DNA of 37,717 nt from Auxenochlorella pyrenoidosa (lineage: Eukaryota; Chlorophyta; Trebouxiophyceae; Chlorellales; Chlorellaceae): NCBI GenBank assembly GCA_001430745.1, contig KQ482051.1:367722-405438 (forward strand), in the 5' to 3' direction. Position 1 is the first letter of the stretch. The number at the start of each line of letters is the position of its first letter. The notes under the pieces are model-generated. The model made no database searches. It saw nothing but the letters and a program-made list of their open reading frames with translations, and had not been told where the DNA came from. Below, piece after piece: positions 22,852-34,300 of this stretch. Position numbers and translations under genes: made by a program.

Positions 22852-23267
22852 TTGGTTGAGTTCAACCCGCACCCTCAGCTGTTTGAACAAGAGAACGCCC
22901 GGCAGCACGAGCAGGTGCGCACAAGCCCACCATCAAGCCCCTTTTGTCTGACAATGAAGCTCCATGAAGTGCAGGCACCCTCTGCGTGGTCTGGCTGGCT
23001 GACCACTGAGAACACTTCAGGCAGAGTACCGCCGCCTGACCGCCGCTGTGCATCTTCTGCACTTCGGGTTCAGTGATCGCCTCCGGCTGCCAGTTGAGTT
23101 TCCGCAGAATGTCATTGTTCTCACCATAAGCAAACCACCTGCATGGCAGTGTTGACATGGCAGACCTCAGCTTCCTTGATATCCGCCCCCACATCAGTAT
23201 TGGCGGCTTCCAACCACAGACCACCACCCTGGGCTCCACGCTGCGGATGGCCTTCCGCACCTTGTAG
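22852..23267 (+). CDS. Tentative small gene, not recognised
   Basis: Two stretches join in phase through a 106-nt GT-AG intron: 22852-22914 (VEFNPHPQLFEQENARQHEQ) and from 23021 (AEYRRLTAAVHLLHFGF). A third open stretch, about 23164-23267, reads LSFLDIRPHISIGG and ends RMAFRTL-TAG, with about 80% G/C at third positions. It can be joined from a GT in TTC A/GTGATC (phase 1), but that is only one option; otherwise the second exon runs to TGA at 23153-23155. I recognise no family and found no start codon in frame. The opposite strand also has an open frame here, so strand is not certain. It ends about 70 nt before the receptor kinase start and could also be a decayed gene fragment. Confidence 0.3.
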
Positions 23268-23338
23268 GGTCCTCCTGCGTTCCAAAACCCGCACGGAACA
23301 GAACAAGCTTAGCAGTAAAGCGCCGGCCGGCCGGCAGA

Positions 23339-26300
23339 ATGGCACTGCCGGGCAGGCCGCTCCTCCGCTTGCTGCTGGCGCTGTGCCTGGTGCTTTGTGC
23401 ACGCGGGCAGGCGACTCCTGCAGCAGACCAGCAGGAGTGCTTGGACTATCTCAACTTTGCGACGTCGGTGCGCCGGGCGGCCCGCCCAGACTGCTGCCTT
23501 GCACCGGTGCAGCAGTGTCCCGACTACATGAGGTTGGCGCTTGAGGGAGGCCCGGTTTGCGTGTTGAAATCTGACAGGCATAGCTGCATGTACCAAACCT
23601 GGGTAATTTTGTCCTAGCTGGCGGTTTGGCTGCAGAAAATCCCCGAGGTGTGTGGCACGGGCACGGGCAACGCGTTCTGCACCAAAAATTGCACTAATCT
23701 CTTCCTGGTGAGGCACTGTCCCTGCAGCTGCAGTTTATATCTATGGTTTATAGTATCAGCGTGAAAAGGGCTTGATATAGTGGAGTCGAGCAAAGCGGCC
23801 GCCAGCCTCTGTTGCCAACTGCCTGCCGAATTATGCCCGCTGCAGAGCACGCCCCCGGGCTGCACAGAAGCCTTGAAGAGCCAGGGAGTTAACTTTGAGT
23901 GAGTGTCTGTTTGCTGGCAGTCTCCAAGCTAGGCCTTGCAACTGTGAAGCCAGGTTGTGCCTCACCACTTGACATGCATCTGACGAGCCTTAGTTGCCCC
24001 CCAACTCCGTGCAAGCAGCCTGTTCTCGTTCTATCAGTCATTATGTCGCGCGTCAAGCCCTGGCCTCAGCCCAGGTGGGTTGCCACACAAACTCGCCCTG
24101 CAGGTGCATCCTTGCAAACTGTTTTGGTGGCCTTGACAGGCAGGCGCATCTCGTCACTATTGATGTATGCCCCCATCTGCCCTGCAATCAACCCCTGCAG
24201 CTGAGGGCCTGTTACCGCCACCGCCAATGCTACCAGAGCCACCATCGCCCCCCACTGCACTGTCACCAGCCCTGCTGTCCTTGCCTCCACCGCCATCCGG
24301 GCCTTGTGGCGCCACCCCCATCTTCGTCAACAATACCTGCCGGTTCGCTGCAAAGCTCTTCTTCTATGCTACGTTTCTGACGTCTGACACACCAGTGAGT
24401 GAAAGAGACGATGTATTGGACTCATGGTTTGTAGCGAAGCACATGCCGGGGTGCCCTCTGGTTGCCGCCTCGTGTTGTGCTGCCGGCACCGGCAAATTGA
24501 TGGGCCAACATGCTGAGCCGGTGGTAACTGACACAGCACATGAGCCTTGCAGGTTGAAAATGTCAGTTGCTCGGAAGGGAACAAGACAGTGCCGGGTGGA
24601 CCATGCACGCTGGGGCCCTATACTGTGGGTCCAGGCGAGGTGTCGTCGTTCCCGACCATCGCCTCAACGAACAACAGGCAGGCTGTTGGGAAAGGCTGCT
24701 CATGGGCACCTGCTTTCTCATAGCTTGCGGCAGGCTCGGACGCTACCTTTCCTTGTGGCCAACCCTGCGTGGGTGGTTTCTCCTCTGGATGCTGTTCCTC
24801 ATCTCAAACCCACTGCTTGCCAGCCCCTCGCAGCTTCCTGTACTTTGGGTATGGCGTGGCTCCTGACGGCAGCAGCCTCAATTCAATCATATTTGGCGGC
24901 AATGTGAGCAGTGGTGATTACCAGGCAATTGACCCATCAACTGGCGAAAACTGCACGCTGGGCTCCAGCCAAACAGCAACGTGTTATCCGTTCAAACAGG
25001 CAAGCACACCTGGAGCACAGGGGAAGGCAGGCATGGTGGGCAGTTGCGCATGATTTGCATGCCAATCCCCCAGTGTTTGTCCTGTGTACCTGAAGCTGCT
25101 TCAAATCAACCTGGGATGCAGGTTGAGTGGACCGGCTGCCTTCCATCATACACAGAGGTGTTGGAATGCGGCGACCCCAGCAACCCGGCAAGTGGCGGGC
25201 AGGCAGCTGTGTAAAGAGCGTTTGACGCGGGAGAGGGTGGGGGCGGGAGGAGGGGGGGGGCATCCCACACTGGGCGCATTTCATGTTCAGCTGAGGATGA
25301 GCTAAACAAGCTTTCTTGAATGCACTCAATGCGTGCAGTCTAATGGGATCGGTTTCCGTCCAATTGACTACTCATTTGCTGATCGTAAGGGCATGGGTCG
25401 AGCTTCAGTGACGAGCCTGCCTGTATCATTGCATTTCAGTTGTCTCACCATCCGTCCCGGCTAATGTGTTGTGTTCTAAATCCTCCTGTATTGCTTACCC
25501 CGCTTGCTTGCAGCCAGCTCAACCTTAGGGAAGTCGCAGTGGTGCAACAATCTAGTGGTGGCGAACATCGCGGCGGATCGGGTGGGTGAGGCATGAGTTA
25601 TCCAGGCTATTATGGCTCTGAGCCTGGGGCCGCAGCGCCGCGCACAGTCTGGGCAATGTGGAGGCAATGATGCACACAAAGCATTCCAACCTGCTTTTGC
25701 AAACCTTCCGGCTTGCCCGCAGCAACGTAGCTGCTATTCAGAGATTGTGCCGGCAGGTATCCTCGGTGATCAATGCTCCTCGACTTGTGCATCGCTGTGG
25801 AAGGTAGGCCCCACCAATGTGTAGGCCCTTGCCATTTCTTGATGTGCAAGATGGGGCTTGATCTGAGCCTAGTCTAAGTGTAGCTTTGCATGCCGACCAT
25901 GCAGGATTTTCCCTTTTCCTGCCGTGCCGCGCTGCCGGGTTTCGAGACCTTCTTACACAACCTGGGCATTCCTGCGAACTTGACGTGCGAGTCCGGCAAA
26001 CTCGCGGCATGCCTTTGGCACGAATGTTGCCACCTGTTGACCGTTGTATGCTGTGGTCTGAATTTACACCATTGCCCTGTTCCCAAATGTTTGAGATTTG
26101 CAGGAGTTTTTCTGAGCGTTGCGTGGTCCCAGCATATGGTAAGCGGTTGTTTTGGGTGCGTGCCAGGCCACTTAGTACGGCCCCGCTCGCATGCACCATG
26201 TGCATGAGCCCTCTCTGAGCTAGAACTGGAGTTCCTCTCTTGCAGTTGCCCCTTCGGAAGGGGGTAACCCTGCATACGACCTGAATGGTGAGTTGACCCC

Positions 26301-29300
26301 CACCAGGCCGCCCTCAAGGCACTGGGGGCCCGGCAGGGAAGGGGCCGAGCAATCAGTGCCCTTGCAAGGGCACCAATTGGTGCCTTGCAATTTTGCCCCG
26401 ACATGCTCCAGCCTCTCTCAACTCAAGATCCTTGGTCTTGCTAGCCATGCAGCCACTTATGCACGTGCGTATGCCGACTGCTTATCAAGCAATGGTATTG
26501 AAGCAACAACAAACCTCTTCAACCAGGTGTGTTTCAGGAGGCGCCAAGAGGAGCATTGCCACAGAGATCCTTGGCCCCACCTTGTCCTGACTGCTTTTAG
26601 CGCAACCACCATATCGCAGGCCACAAGTAGTCGCGCGTGCAACGGGTCCCTTTTTGGCTTTCTCGAGCTCGATGGCGGCAACACGACCAGCGTCCAATGT
26701 CCCGAGGAGTGCAAATCTGTGTGGGAGGTGGGTGCTGCGCAAAGCCGCTGGCCTTCATTGCATGCATGCCCTTGCCTTGCACATGTGCATGTGCGGATCC
26801 GCCTCATGATGGCAAGCAAGCTTGAATGATGCAACCACCAAGGCAAGTCCTGTCTTCATGCAGAAGTGGTCTCCAACATGCTATGGCCTGCTCAACTATA
26901 CAATGGACACCCTCTACACCGATGCCGTTCTTTTTGGCACATATTTTAGACGCCAATCAGACGGCTCGCCCTGGAACTTGGACAGCGTGGCCAACTGGAC
27001 AGCGTGAGCCCACCGGGCAGGTGGCCGGCCTGCACTGGGGCAGGTCTCGGTGGCTGCAGCACTTCCAGTACTGTCTGTGCACTCCAGCTAGCTCAAGAGT
27101 GCAAGCATAGCCTGTGGCCCTCCCTGTCGCCTTTTGCAGGTCCTTCCCAAGTGCATGCCTGCCTGCGGCCTACCTTGCCGGCAAGTTGTTGGGCAAGCTA
27201 GCGGGCTGCATGCGTACCTTGCGTGGCAAGACATGCAGTGCACCGGCGTTGCTAGTGCTGTTTGTATAGCAGGCAGCTATGGCTTGAGCAGCATGCCCTC
27301 GAAACACTGCCGTGCAGGAGGAGTCACACCGCCTGCGCCAGCACCTGACGGCGGTGGCAGCTCTGTCGGCGTGGCTGTGGGCGCAGCCATTGGCGGCATT
27401 GCTGCCGTGGCAGCGGCTGCAGGAGGGTTTGTTTGGTGGCGCCGCCACCGAAGGGCGCAGCTTGCAGGCGCCCATGGCGATCCAGAAAAGGCCCACTCAG
27501 GAACAGGAGGCGGTGCAGGGCCAGCAGCCATTGACTCTTACCTGGATCCCAGCCACGGCAGCGTCCTTGGCCCACTGGGGCAGTCGCTGGCGGGCGGTGC
27601 CTTAGCCGGGCGGTCTGGGTCTCTTGGCCTGGATGCTGCTGACAAGCTGGTGGAGAAGTCGTTTGGCTCAGCCGGCACGCCGAAGAGCGTCAACGCGGGG
27701 GCAGGGCCAAGCGCCAGCAGGTGGGTCGAAGAGTGACCCCATGTTGCCTGCTGCCTGCGCTGGGCATGGCGCTGCCGCCCATGCGCTGGCAAAATGCACG
27801 CTCAGTTCCACACCCATGGTGCTGCATTTGAGGTGCCGTCGACCGTGCTTTTCATGCAGCATCTCTGGCCTGACGTCTTCCAATGGGGCTGCCGATGGCG
27901 GGCTGCTCATGTCCTACATTCAATCCCAGGTTGGGCTGAGGCATCGTGCCAGGCCTGCCGCCTTTGTCAGGCCACCCCACGGAGGCAGCGCAGTGCAGGA
28001 GGGGGAGGGCCATGTCGCGCATGTCTGGCCCACGTCAAGGCAGTCTGCACGCAACGACCCCACACGACCTGCATGCCCCAAGCTTGCACGCACAGTGCCC
28101 CGCCCCTGGGCTGCTCCTCTCTGCCTGCAGCTGAGCTCCGGTGCGCTCCGCGATGCAACGCCTCGCTCACCCGGCCCTGGCATCGACGCCCGCTGGCACA
28201 TTCCGTTTGGCCAGCTGAAAGTGCACGAGCTCGTGGGCCAAGGCTCATTCGGCCAGGCAAGGGGAGGGGCCCCGGGCGTGGTGTTCACGTCACCTGCACC
28301 AGCTGAGCAGTGGCGCCGGCCCTCTGGGTGTTGCAACTGGCTGCGCTCCTGCTGGCAAATGTGGTGTGCACCCCAATCCTGCTGTTCAGCTCTGGCCTTG
28401 CGTGTGAATGGGCCCATTGCTGCCCCGTCTGCGCCTGCTGCCGGCGGGCCGGGCCCTGGGGGCGCCCAAGCCTTCTTCTTCAGGGGTATAGGGGGGTAAC
28501 CTTGCTGTGCCCTGCCCTGCCCGCAGGTCTACCGCGCCACCTGGGCGGGCCACACCGAGGTGGCGGTCAAGCTGCTGATTGACAAGGCGCCATCGGGCGG
28601 CTCCTCGGGGTCGGGGGGTGCGCTGGTGGCGCCCAGCCCGGTGCTGGCGGCCATGGAGGAGGAGGCGAGCGGGGGGCGCTGCTGGGCAGTGGGAGGCTAC
28701 TCGGTTCTGGGGCTGGCCAGTTAGCTGCCCCGCGAGCCCCGCTGCCGGCGCTTGCCGTGACACCACAGGCTGATGGCTTGCTTGCATACCGCTCCTGCAA
28801 GCGGCCGCGCCCCATCGGATTGGAGCGCCAGCAGGGCGCGACGCGTGCGCTGCGCTCATGCTGCGCCCGTGCAGGCCGATCTGATGCTGAGCCTGAGGCA
28901 CCCCAACTGCTGCGCCATCGTGGGCGTTGTGGTCACCCCGCCCTGCCTGGTCACAGAGTACCTGTCCCGGGGCAGCCTGAACGACGTGCTGCGTGCAGCG
29001 CGCGCCGACGCGGCGGTGGCGGCCATGCTCACCTGGCCCCTGCGCCTGCGGATGGTGCGGCTGCGCCGCCGCTGCTGCGTGTGCTTTGCAGCATGCTTCC
29101 CGCTGCTTGCCTGCGCTCCTGGCTGCATGCGTGGGCCCTTGGGTGGACGCCCTGGGGCCTGGGCACCGTGTCTGCCCCCCACGGCACAGCACGGCTTGCG
29201 AGGCCGCCCCGTTCCTGCTGCCCGCGCAGGCGCTGGACGCCGCCACGGGGATGGCCTACCTGCACGACCGCAGGCCACCCATCGTCCACCGTGATTTCAA

Positions 29301-30800
29301 GAGCCCTAACCTGCTGGTGGACCGCAACTGGACGGTCAAGGTGTCTGGTGGGTGGCGGCGAGAGGCAGCCGGCTGTGGGCACGCGAGCTCTCCAGGCGTA
29401 TCAGAGTAGGAGGCTCAACACGCAACCTGGGCGCGTCATGGGGGCTGGACGCACGCACTGCACGCCATGCCCCACCAACGCTGCTTCCAACGCCTGCGAG
29501 CGTCGCGCCCCCCCTGCCCTGCAGACTTCAACCTGTCCAAGCACCTGTCCGAGTCGCTGCGCTCCTCCTCCAAGGCGGCCATGAACCCGCGCTGGCTGGC
29601 GCCAGAGGTCATGCAGGTGGGAGTGGGGGGGCGGGGTGGGGACTGGTTTTGGTGGGGGTTGCGCCCAGCACCTCCAACCCCTAGTTTATTCTCTTGCACC
29701 CATACCAGCTGACACTACTGGTTGTTCGCGGGCCAGCAGAGGCACCAAACAGGCAGGTGGCTGCCCTGCCTGCGGCAGGCTGCAGCATGGAGCAGCCCAC
29801 CGACGTGCTGGGATGCCCAGCAGTGGGTGCCCCATCCCTGCCCCCGCCCCGCAGGGCGAGCGCGCCACGCAGGCGGCCGACGTGTTCAGCTTTGCGGTGG
29901 TCATGTGGGAGCTGCTGATGTGAGGCGGGCTGGCGTGGGGCCTGCCAGGGCAGCAGGGGGGACGGGCACGCGTGGCTGCAGGGGCTCTGTGCCACAGGCA
30001 GTCGTTGCAGTTAAACAGACCTTGAGCCCGAAATGGATAACGAAATGGGGCCACAACCAGTTTCGGGCGTGGCAGCCCTGCTGGTGCTGGTGCTGCTGCC
30101 TCCTGTACGCGTTACAACTGTAGCGTTGACAGCCCAGTCTGACTCTGACGTGCCTTGCAGGTGGGAGCTGCCATGGGCATCGACCAACCCCTGGCAGGCG
30201 GGTCACAAGTTGCAGGGCTTGACGTGCCCCTGCGGGATGGGGGGGGGGGGGGGCCGTGCCGGTTGGGCGACGCCGGCAGCTGGTCTCACGGATTAGTGCC
30301 AGTCGCTCCTCTGGCATCCCGGCATCGCAGCCGCACTGCTGTTGCAGCCTTTTGGCGTTGGGCAGCCTGCGGCACCAGCGCCGCGCCCTCCTGCTGTGCT
30401 CGCTTTGGCCATCCGAAACTCAACCAGCCCCCTGGCTGCCCTGCGCCCCCACCCTGCAGCTGGTCAACCAGGTCACCCAGGGCGTCCGCCTGCCGCTGCC
30501 GGCCTCACCCGAGGACCTGCCCGGCCCCCCGGCCACGCGGCCCACCCCCGCCCAGCTGTCGGCCTACTGCGAGCTGCTGGGCTGCTGCTGGGCGCAGGCG
30601 CCAGCGCACCGCCCGCCGTTTGGGGATGTGGTGGACAGCCTCAGGTGGGCGGGGCCGGGCTGCCCAAGTTAGGGGCGGAGCGTGCAGGGATCGGTGACCA
30701 GGGTGAAGGAAGGGGGCTCTAGCAAGCTCCAAAGTTGGGCATGCCATGGTCCCCCCCCCCTTGCAGGCAGATGCTGGCGGAGGCGGAGGCGGCGCAGTAG
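23339..30800 (+). CDS. Receptor-like protein kinase: Cys-rich ectodomain, one TM helix, TKL/RAF-like kinase
   Basis: Start [20 protein letters not shown] is a clear signal peptide (cleavage near ARG/QA). About 20 short exons encode a Cys-rich, N-glycosylation-rich ectodomain (for example [11 protein letters not shown] near 25780, [12 protein letters not shown] near 26720, a Pro-rich linker near 24200). A transmembrane helix ([20 protein letters not shown], about 27370-27430) is followed by WWRRHRR. The exon after it joins in phase 2 (AG/C = Ser) to '[15 protein letters not shown]' at about 27859, then to the kinase: GQGSFGQ/VYRATW glycine loop, VAVK lysine at 28569-28571, [12 protein letters not shown] near 29290, DFNLSK (not DFG) at 29525, '[11 protein letters not shown]', '[14 protein letters not shown]', '[12 protein letters not shown]', [13 protein letters not shown], and TAG at 30798. 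Several introns use GC donors. One join at about 27180-27320 is unresolved. It should sense an extracellular cue and phosphorylate Ser/Thr; ligand unknown. Confidence 0.75.
28257..28526 (+). other. GC-AG intron within the kinase glycine loop
   Basis: The exon ends GGC CAG and is followed by GCAAGG; the next exon begins GTC TAC CGC after CCGCAG. The join is phase 0 and rebuilds GQGSFGQVYRATW, the expected nucleotide-binding loop. Confidence 0.8.
30026..30068. other. Intronic inverted repeat (possible hairpin)
   Basis: GCCCGAAATGG at 30026-30036 faces CCAGTTTCGGGC at 30057-30068, giving a stem of about 11 bp with one bulged base and a 20-nt loop, inside a kinase intron. It follows a GTCGTTGCAGTT motif at 30001 that recurs in a nardilysin intron. 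Confidence 0.5.
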
Positions 30801-31376
30801 GCGTCGCCATGGTTGGGCACCAACCCGCTTGGCCCAAACTGCCAGCCACACCGTCTTCTTAAATAACCCTCTGTGAGGGACAGCCCCACGTGTTTCCCTG
30901 GCTGTGTTGCAATCCCCGGTATTTTCATCGGTATTTCGATCATTCCTGCAGTCCACCCTGAAGCAGGTTGCAACAGAGTGCGCTTGAGCAAGGTCCGGCC
31001 AGATGGCCTACTTGACCCGCTGCACTCTTCTCATGCACATCTCGTTGTCTAGTATTTGTAACGTGCGTTTTTATCATGAGCTTGACTCTAAAACATGGTC
31101 GGCCATGCATATTTGTGTCACACAAGCAGCCGACAAGTGAAGGTCAGAAACAGGGCCAACCGGTGCCTGCACTGGCCTGCCTGCTTTGCCGCAACCCACA
31201 GCTCTGAAGAAGGTATCTTGCAGATTAAATATTGTGGTGAGTTTGGGCTACATGGGCATGGAGGACATGGGCATGCGAATGAAACAGGCGAGCGCCCAGG
31301 TGAGCTGCCGCCATGCCGCCGGCTGCTGCAGTTGACGGCAGGCAGCAATGCCCAATTGTGTAAGAACCATTGTACC
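30801..31376. other. Intergenic region between receptor kinase and nardilysin genes
   Basis: Same-strand gap of about 575 nt, lower in GC than the genes. TGTAA at 31057-31061, about 257 nt after the kinase stop, is a possible polyadenylation signal. The rest should be the promoter and 5' UTR of the nardilysin-like gene. No other gene seen. Confidence 0.5.
31057..31061 (+). other. Possible polyadenylation signal TGTAA (receptor kinase gene)
   Basis: The motif sits in an AT-richer stretch about 257 nt after the kinase stop, a typical algal 3' UTR length. Confidence 0.4.
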
Positions 31377-34300
31377 ATGGTGAGCTCAGAGCCGCTCACT
31401 CTCAAGTCGCCAAACGACGCCAAGCTCTACCGGCTCGTCGTGCTGGACAACGGGCTGCGGGCGCTGCTTGTCCATGATCCAGAGATCGGCCAGCAGCAAC
31501 ACGTTCAGCAGGCAGTGGAGCCCGGAGCGGCGCTCGGGCGCGACGCCCTTGAAGGCAGCGACGAGGATGTGGACAGCCTGCTCAGCGGCGACGAGGACGA
31601 GTCCGGCAGCGAGGTAGGAGCAGCAAGAAGGCGATGGCGGGGCGATGGCTGCAGCAGACAGGGGGCGGGCACTGTCGGCGGCTGGGGGGCGGCAGCTTGC
31701 ACTGGCAGGCTTCCGACGAGGCTCCAGCCCTGTTTTGTGCTTGCTGCCTGTCGCGAAATCTGTCCTCTGTCACCTCCTTCAGGACGAGGGTGACGAGTCT
31801 GGCAGCGGGGAGGAGGATGGCGACGAGGAGGGGGGCAGCGACCACGAGCACGTGCACCGCCACAGGGGGCGGCAGCACCACGCCGGCGGCGCCGTGAAGA
31901 AGGCGGCGGCGGCGCTGTCTGTGGGCGTCGGCCACTTCACCGACCCCTGGAGCCTGCAGGTGTGGCTGGTCAGGAGCTGTTGCATCGCTGATAAGCGCAC
32001 TGCACACTCGCCTGGCCAGCGCAGGCTGCAGGGGCAGCTGCTGGGAGGGTGTACTTGCATGAAGTGCCTCTGTGTCTGCCCTGGGGCGATTGCACTGAAG
32101 GGCGCTGTGCAACTGCCTTGTCCGTACACCAGCTCATTCTTGATGCCTTTTTGCGTTGCTTGCGGAGCCAGCAGACCCCAGACCTGCCTGCGGGTGTGCG
32201 GCGTCCTGCCTTTGCCCGAGTGCTGCAGAGCCTCAGCCAGGCACCCAACCAACCAACCATGTCCTCCTCTTCCCCTGCACCCAAACCCTTCCACCGCGAC
32301 GCACCCCCGCAGGGTCTGAGCCACTACCTGGAGCACATGCTGTTCATGGGCAGCGAGAAGTACCCCGACGAAAACGACTATGACGCCTTTCTCACCGCCC
32401 ACGGCGGCGCCTCCAACGCCTGCACCGAGGAGGCGAGTCGGGCTGGGGCGCTTCAGCTGTGGGCGCGAGGGTGTTGCCCAAGGCCCTCCAGTGAACCGTT
32501 GACCTGTGACTGGTGTTGCACCATCTTGCACCGGCGTGGAGCGTGGGCACCTAGCCAGCTGCCGGCCAGCCCCACCGCCTCACCACCCCCGCAGGAGTGC
32601 ACCACCTTCCACTTTGACGTGAAGCCCGACGCGCTGCGCCCCGCGCTCGACCGCTTTGCCCAGTTCTTCCTGGCGCCGCTGGTGAAGGCGGACGCGCTGG
32701 GCAGGGAGGTGCAGGCGGTGGACAACGAGTTTGCGGGGGTGCTGCAGGTAGGTGGGGCGCCCCGCCACGCCGCCCACGCCGCCCTCCTGCCTCTGCTCGC
32801 GCCCCAGGGCCCCCCGCACCTGCTGCAGCTGCCACCGCTGCCATGGCTGCCACGCCTTGCAAGCCAGGTGCCGGAATGCCGGTTCACGGGCTTTGTGGTG
32901 CCCGATGCGAGCATTGTTGCATGGGCATTCCACGGCCCTTTCAGGGGCCCCCAGCGTGCGCCGCGACCAGCATGGTGTTGCCCCAGAGTACACCAGGGCC
33001 CCACCCTGCTCTGCCGCCACTCCCCGAATGCTGCGCAGTCGGACGCGTGCCGCGCGCTGCAGCTGCGGTGCCACACCGCGCGAGAGGGCCACCTGTTCCG
33101 CAAGTTTGGCTGGGGCAACAAGAAGAGCCTGGTCGAGGAGCCCGCGGCGGCGGGCATTGATGTGCGGGAGGAACTGCTCAAGTACTATCGGTGCGAGGGG
33201 GGTCGGCGGGGGCAGGGGGCAGTCAGGGGGTGCCAGGGGGGGCAGCGGCAGGCGCAGGCAGGCGGGCAGGCAGGCGGGCAGGCAGGCAGGCAGGCAGGCA
33301 CAGCCAAGCAGGCAGCGAGTTGCGTGCCAGCGGGTCAGGAGGTGCCTGCGTGGCAGCCCGCCGGCCCCCCAGCCCTGCCTGCCCCCACCGCTGCCCTGGC
33401 CCTCCCAACCCCCCACCCTGCCCCACCCGGCCCGCGCACACCCGCCCCGCAGGGAGCAGTACAGCGCGGAGCGCATGAACCTGGTGGTGCTGGGGGGGGA
33501 GGGGCTGGACATGCTGCAGCAGGTGGGCCACGCCGCCGCGCGCTGCTGGCAGGGGCAGCCGAGCCGGACAGCCGGCGTCGTGCCCCAGCATCTCGCACCC
33601 GCGGCTCGCCTCTCCCTGACGCAGCCATCACCTGTGGCCCTCCGGTTGCCCGGCATCCCCCCTCTGCGTGCTGCAGTGGGTGGAGGAGCTGTTCAGCGGG
33701 GTGCCGGGGGGGCGGGGACCGCGGCCCCAGTACGGCTCGGCGGGCCAGCCCTACGAGGGGGGCCGGCTGTACGTGCTGCCCGCCGTGCGCGACGAGCACC
33801 GCCTGACTGCCACCTTCCAGCTGCCCTGCCTCAACGGCCAGTACAGGTGCGCACCCGGGGGCGGGCGCGGGGGCGGGCCTTGCGGTGCAGCGCTGCCGCC
33901 CACGTTTGCTGCCCTCGCCTTTGCGCCCAGCCCTCGCACCTGGGGTGCAGCGCGCGCGTTGCGGTTCACCGTGCAAACAAACAGCTGGGCCGCTGCCGCG
34001 CGCGCCGCGCCGCCCGGCCCGGCGCACACTTCGCCGCTGCCTCACAGCTCACACTACCCATGCCCCCCCCCCCCCCCCCCGCAGGAAGAAGGCTGACGAG
34101 TACCTGGGGCACCTGGTGGGGCACGAGGGCGCCGGCTCCCTGCTGTCCGCCCTCAAGGCGCGGGGCTGGGCCACCGAGCTGTCGGCGGGGGTGGGCGACC
34201 AGTCGTCGGTCACATGGCTGTTCGAGGTGTCCATCACGCTCACAGAGGCGGGGCTGGCGGCGGGGCCGGGTGAGCCCGGCTCCTGGGCTGCGGGGACAGG

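Noticed and set aside
22862..23260. Minus-strand open frame with protein-like text (WFAYGENNDILRKLNW)
   Set aside because: Third-position G/C bias and splice sites fit the plus strand better; kept only as a caveat to the tentative small gene.
28579..29246. Treating the kinase exons as a separate cytoplasmic kinase gene
   Set aside because: In-phase joins link the transmembrane exon, the juxtamembrane exon and the glycine-loop exon, and no start codon or promoter-like gap lies between them.
32049..33806. A 585-codon plus-strand open frame treated as one uninterrupted exon
   Set aside because: It reads through at least two introns; the conserved M16 blocks are only contiguous when 32433-32594 and 32748-33038 are spliced out.
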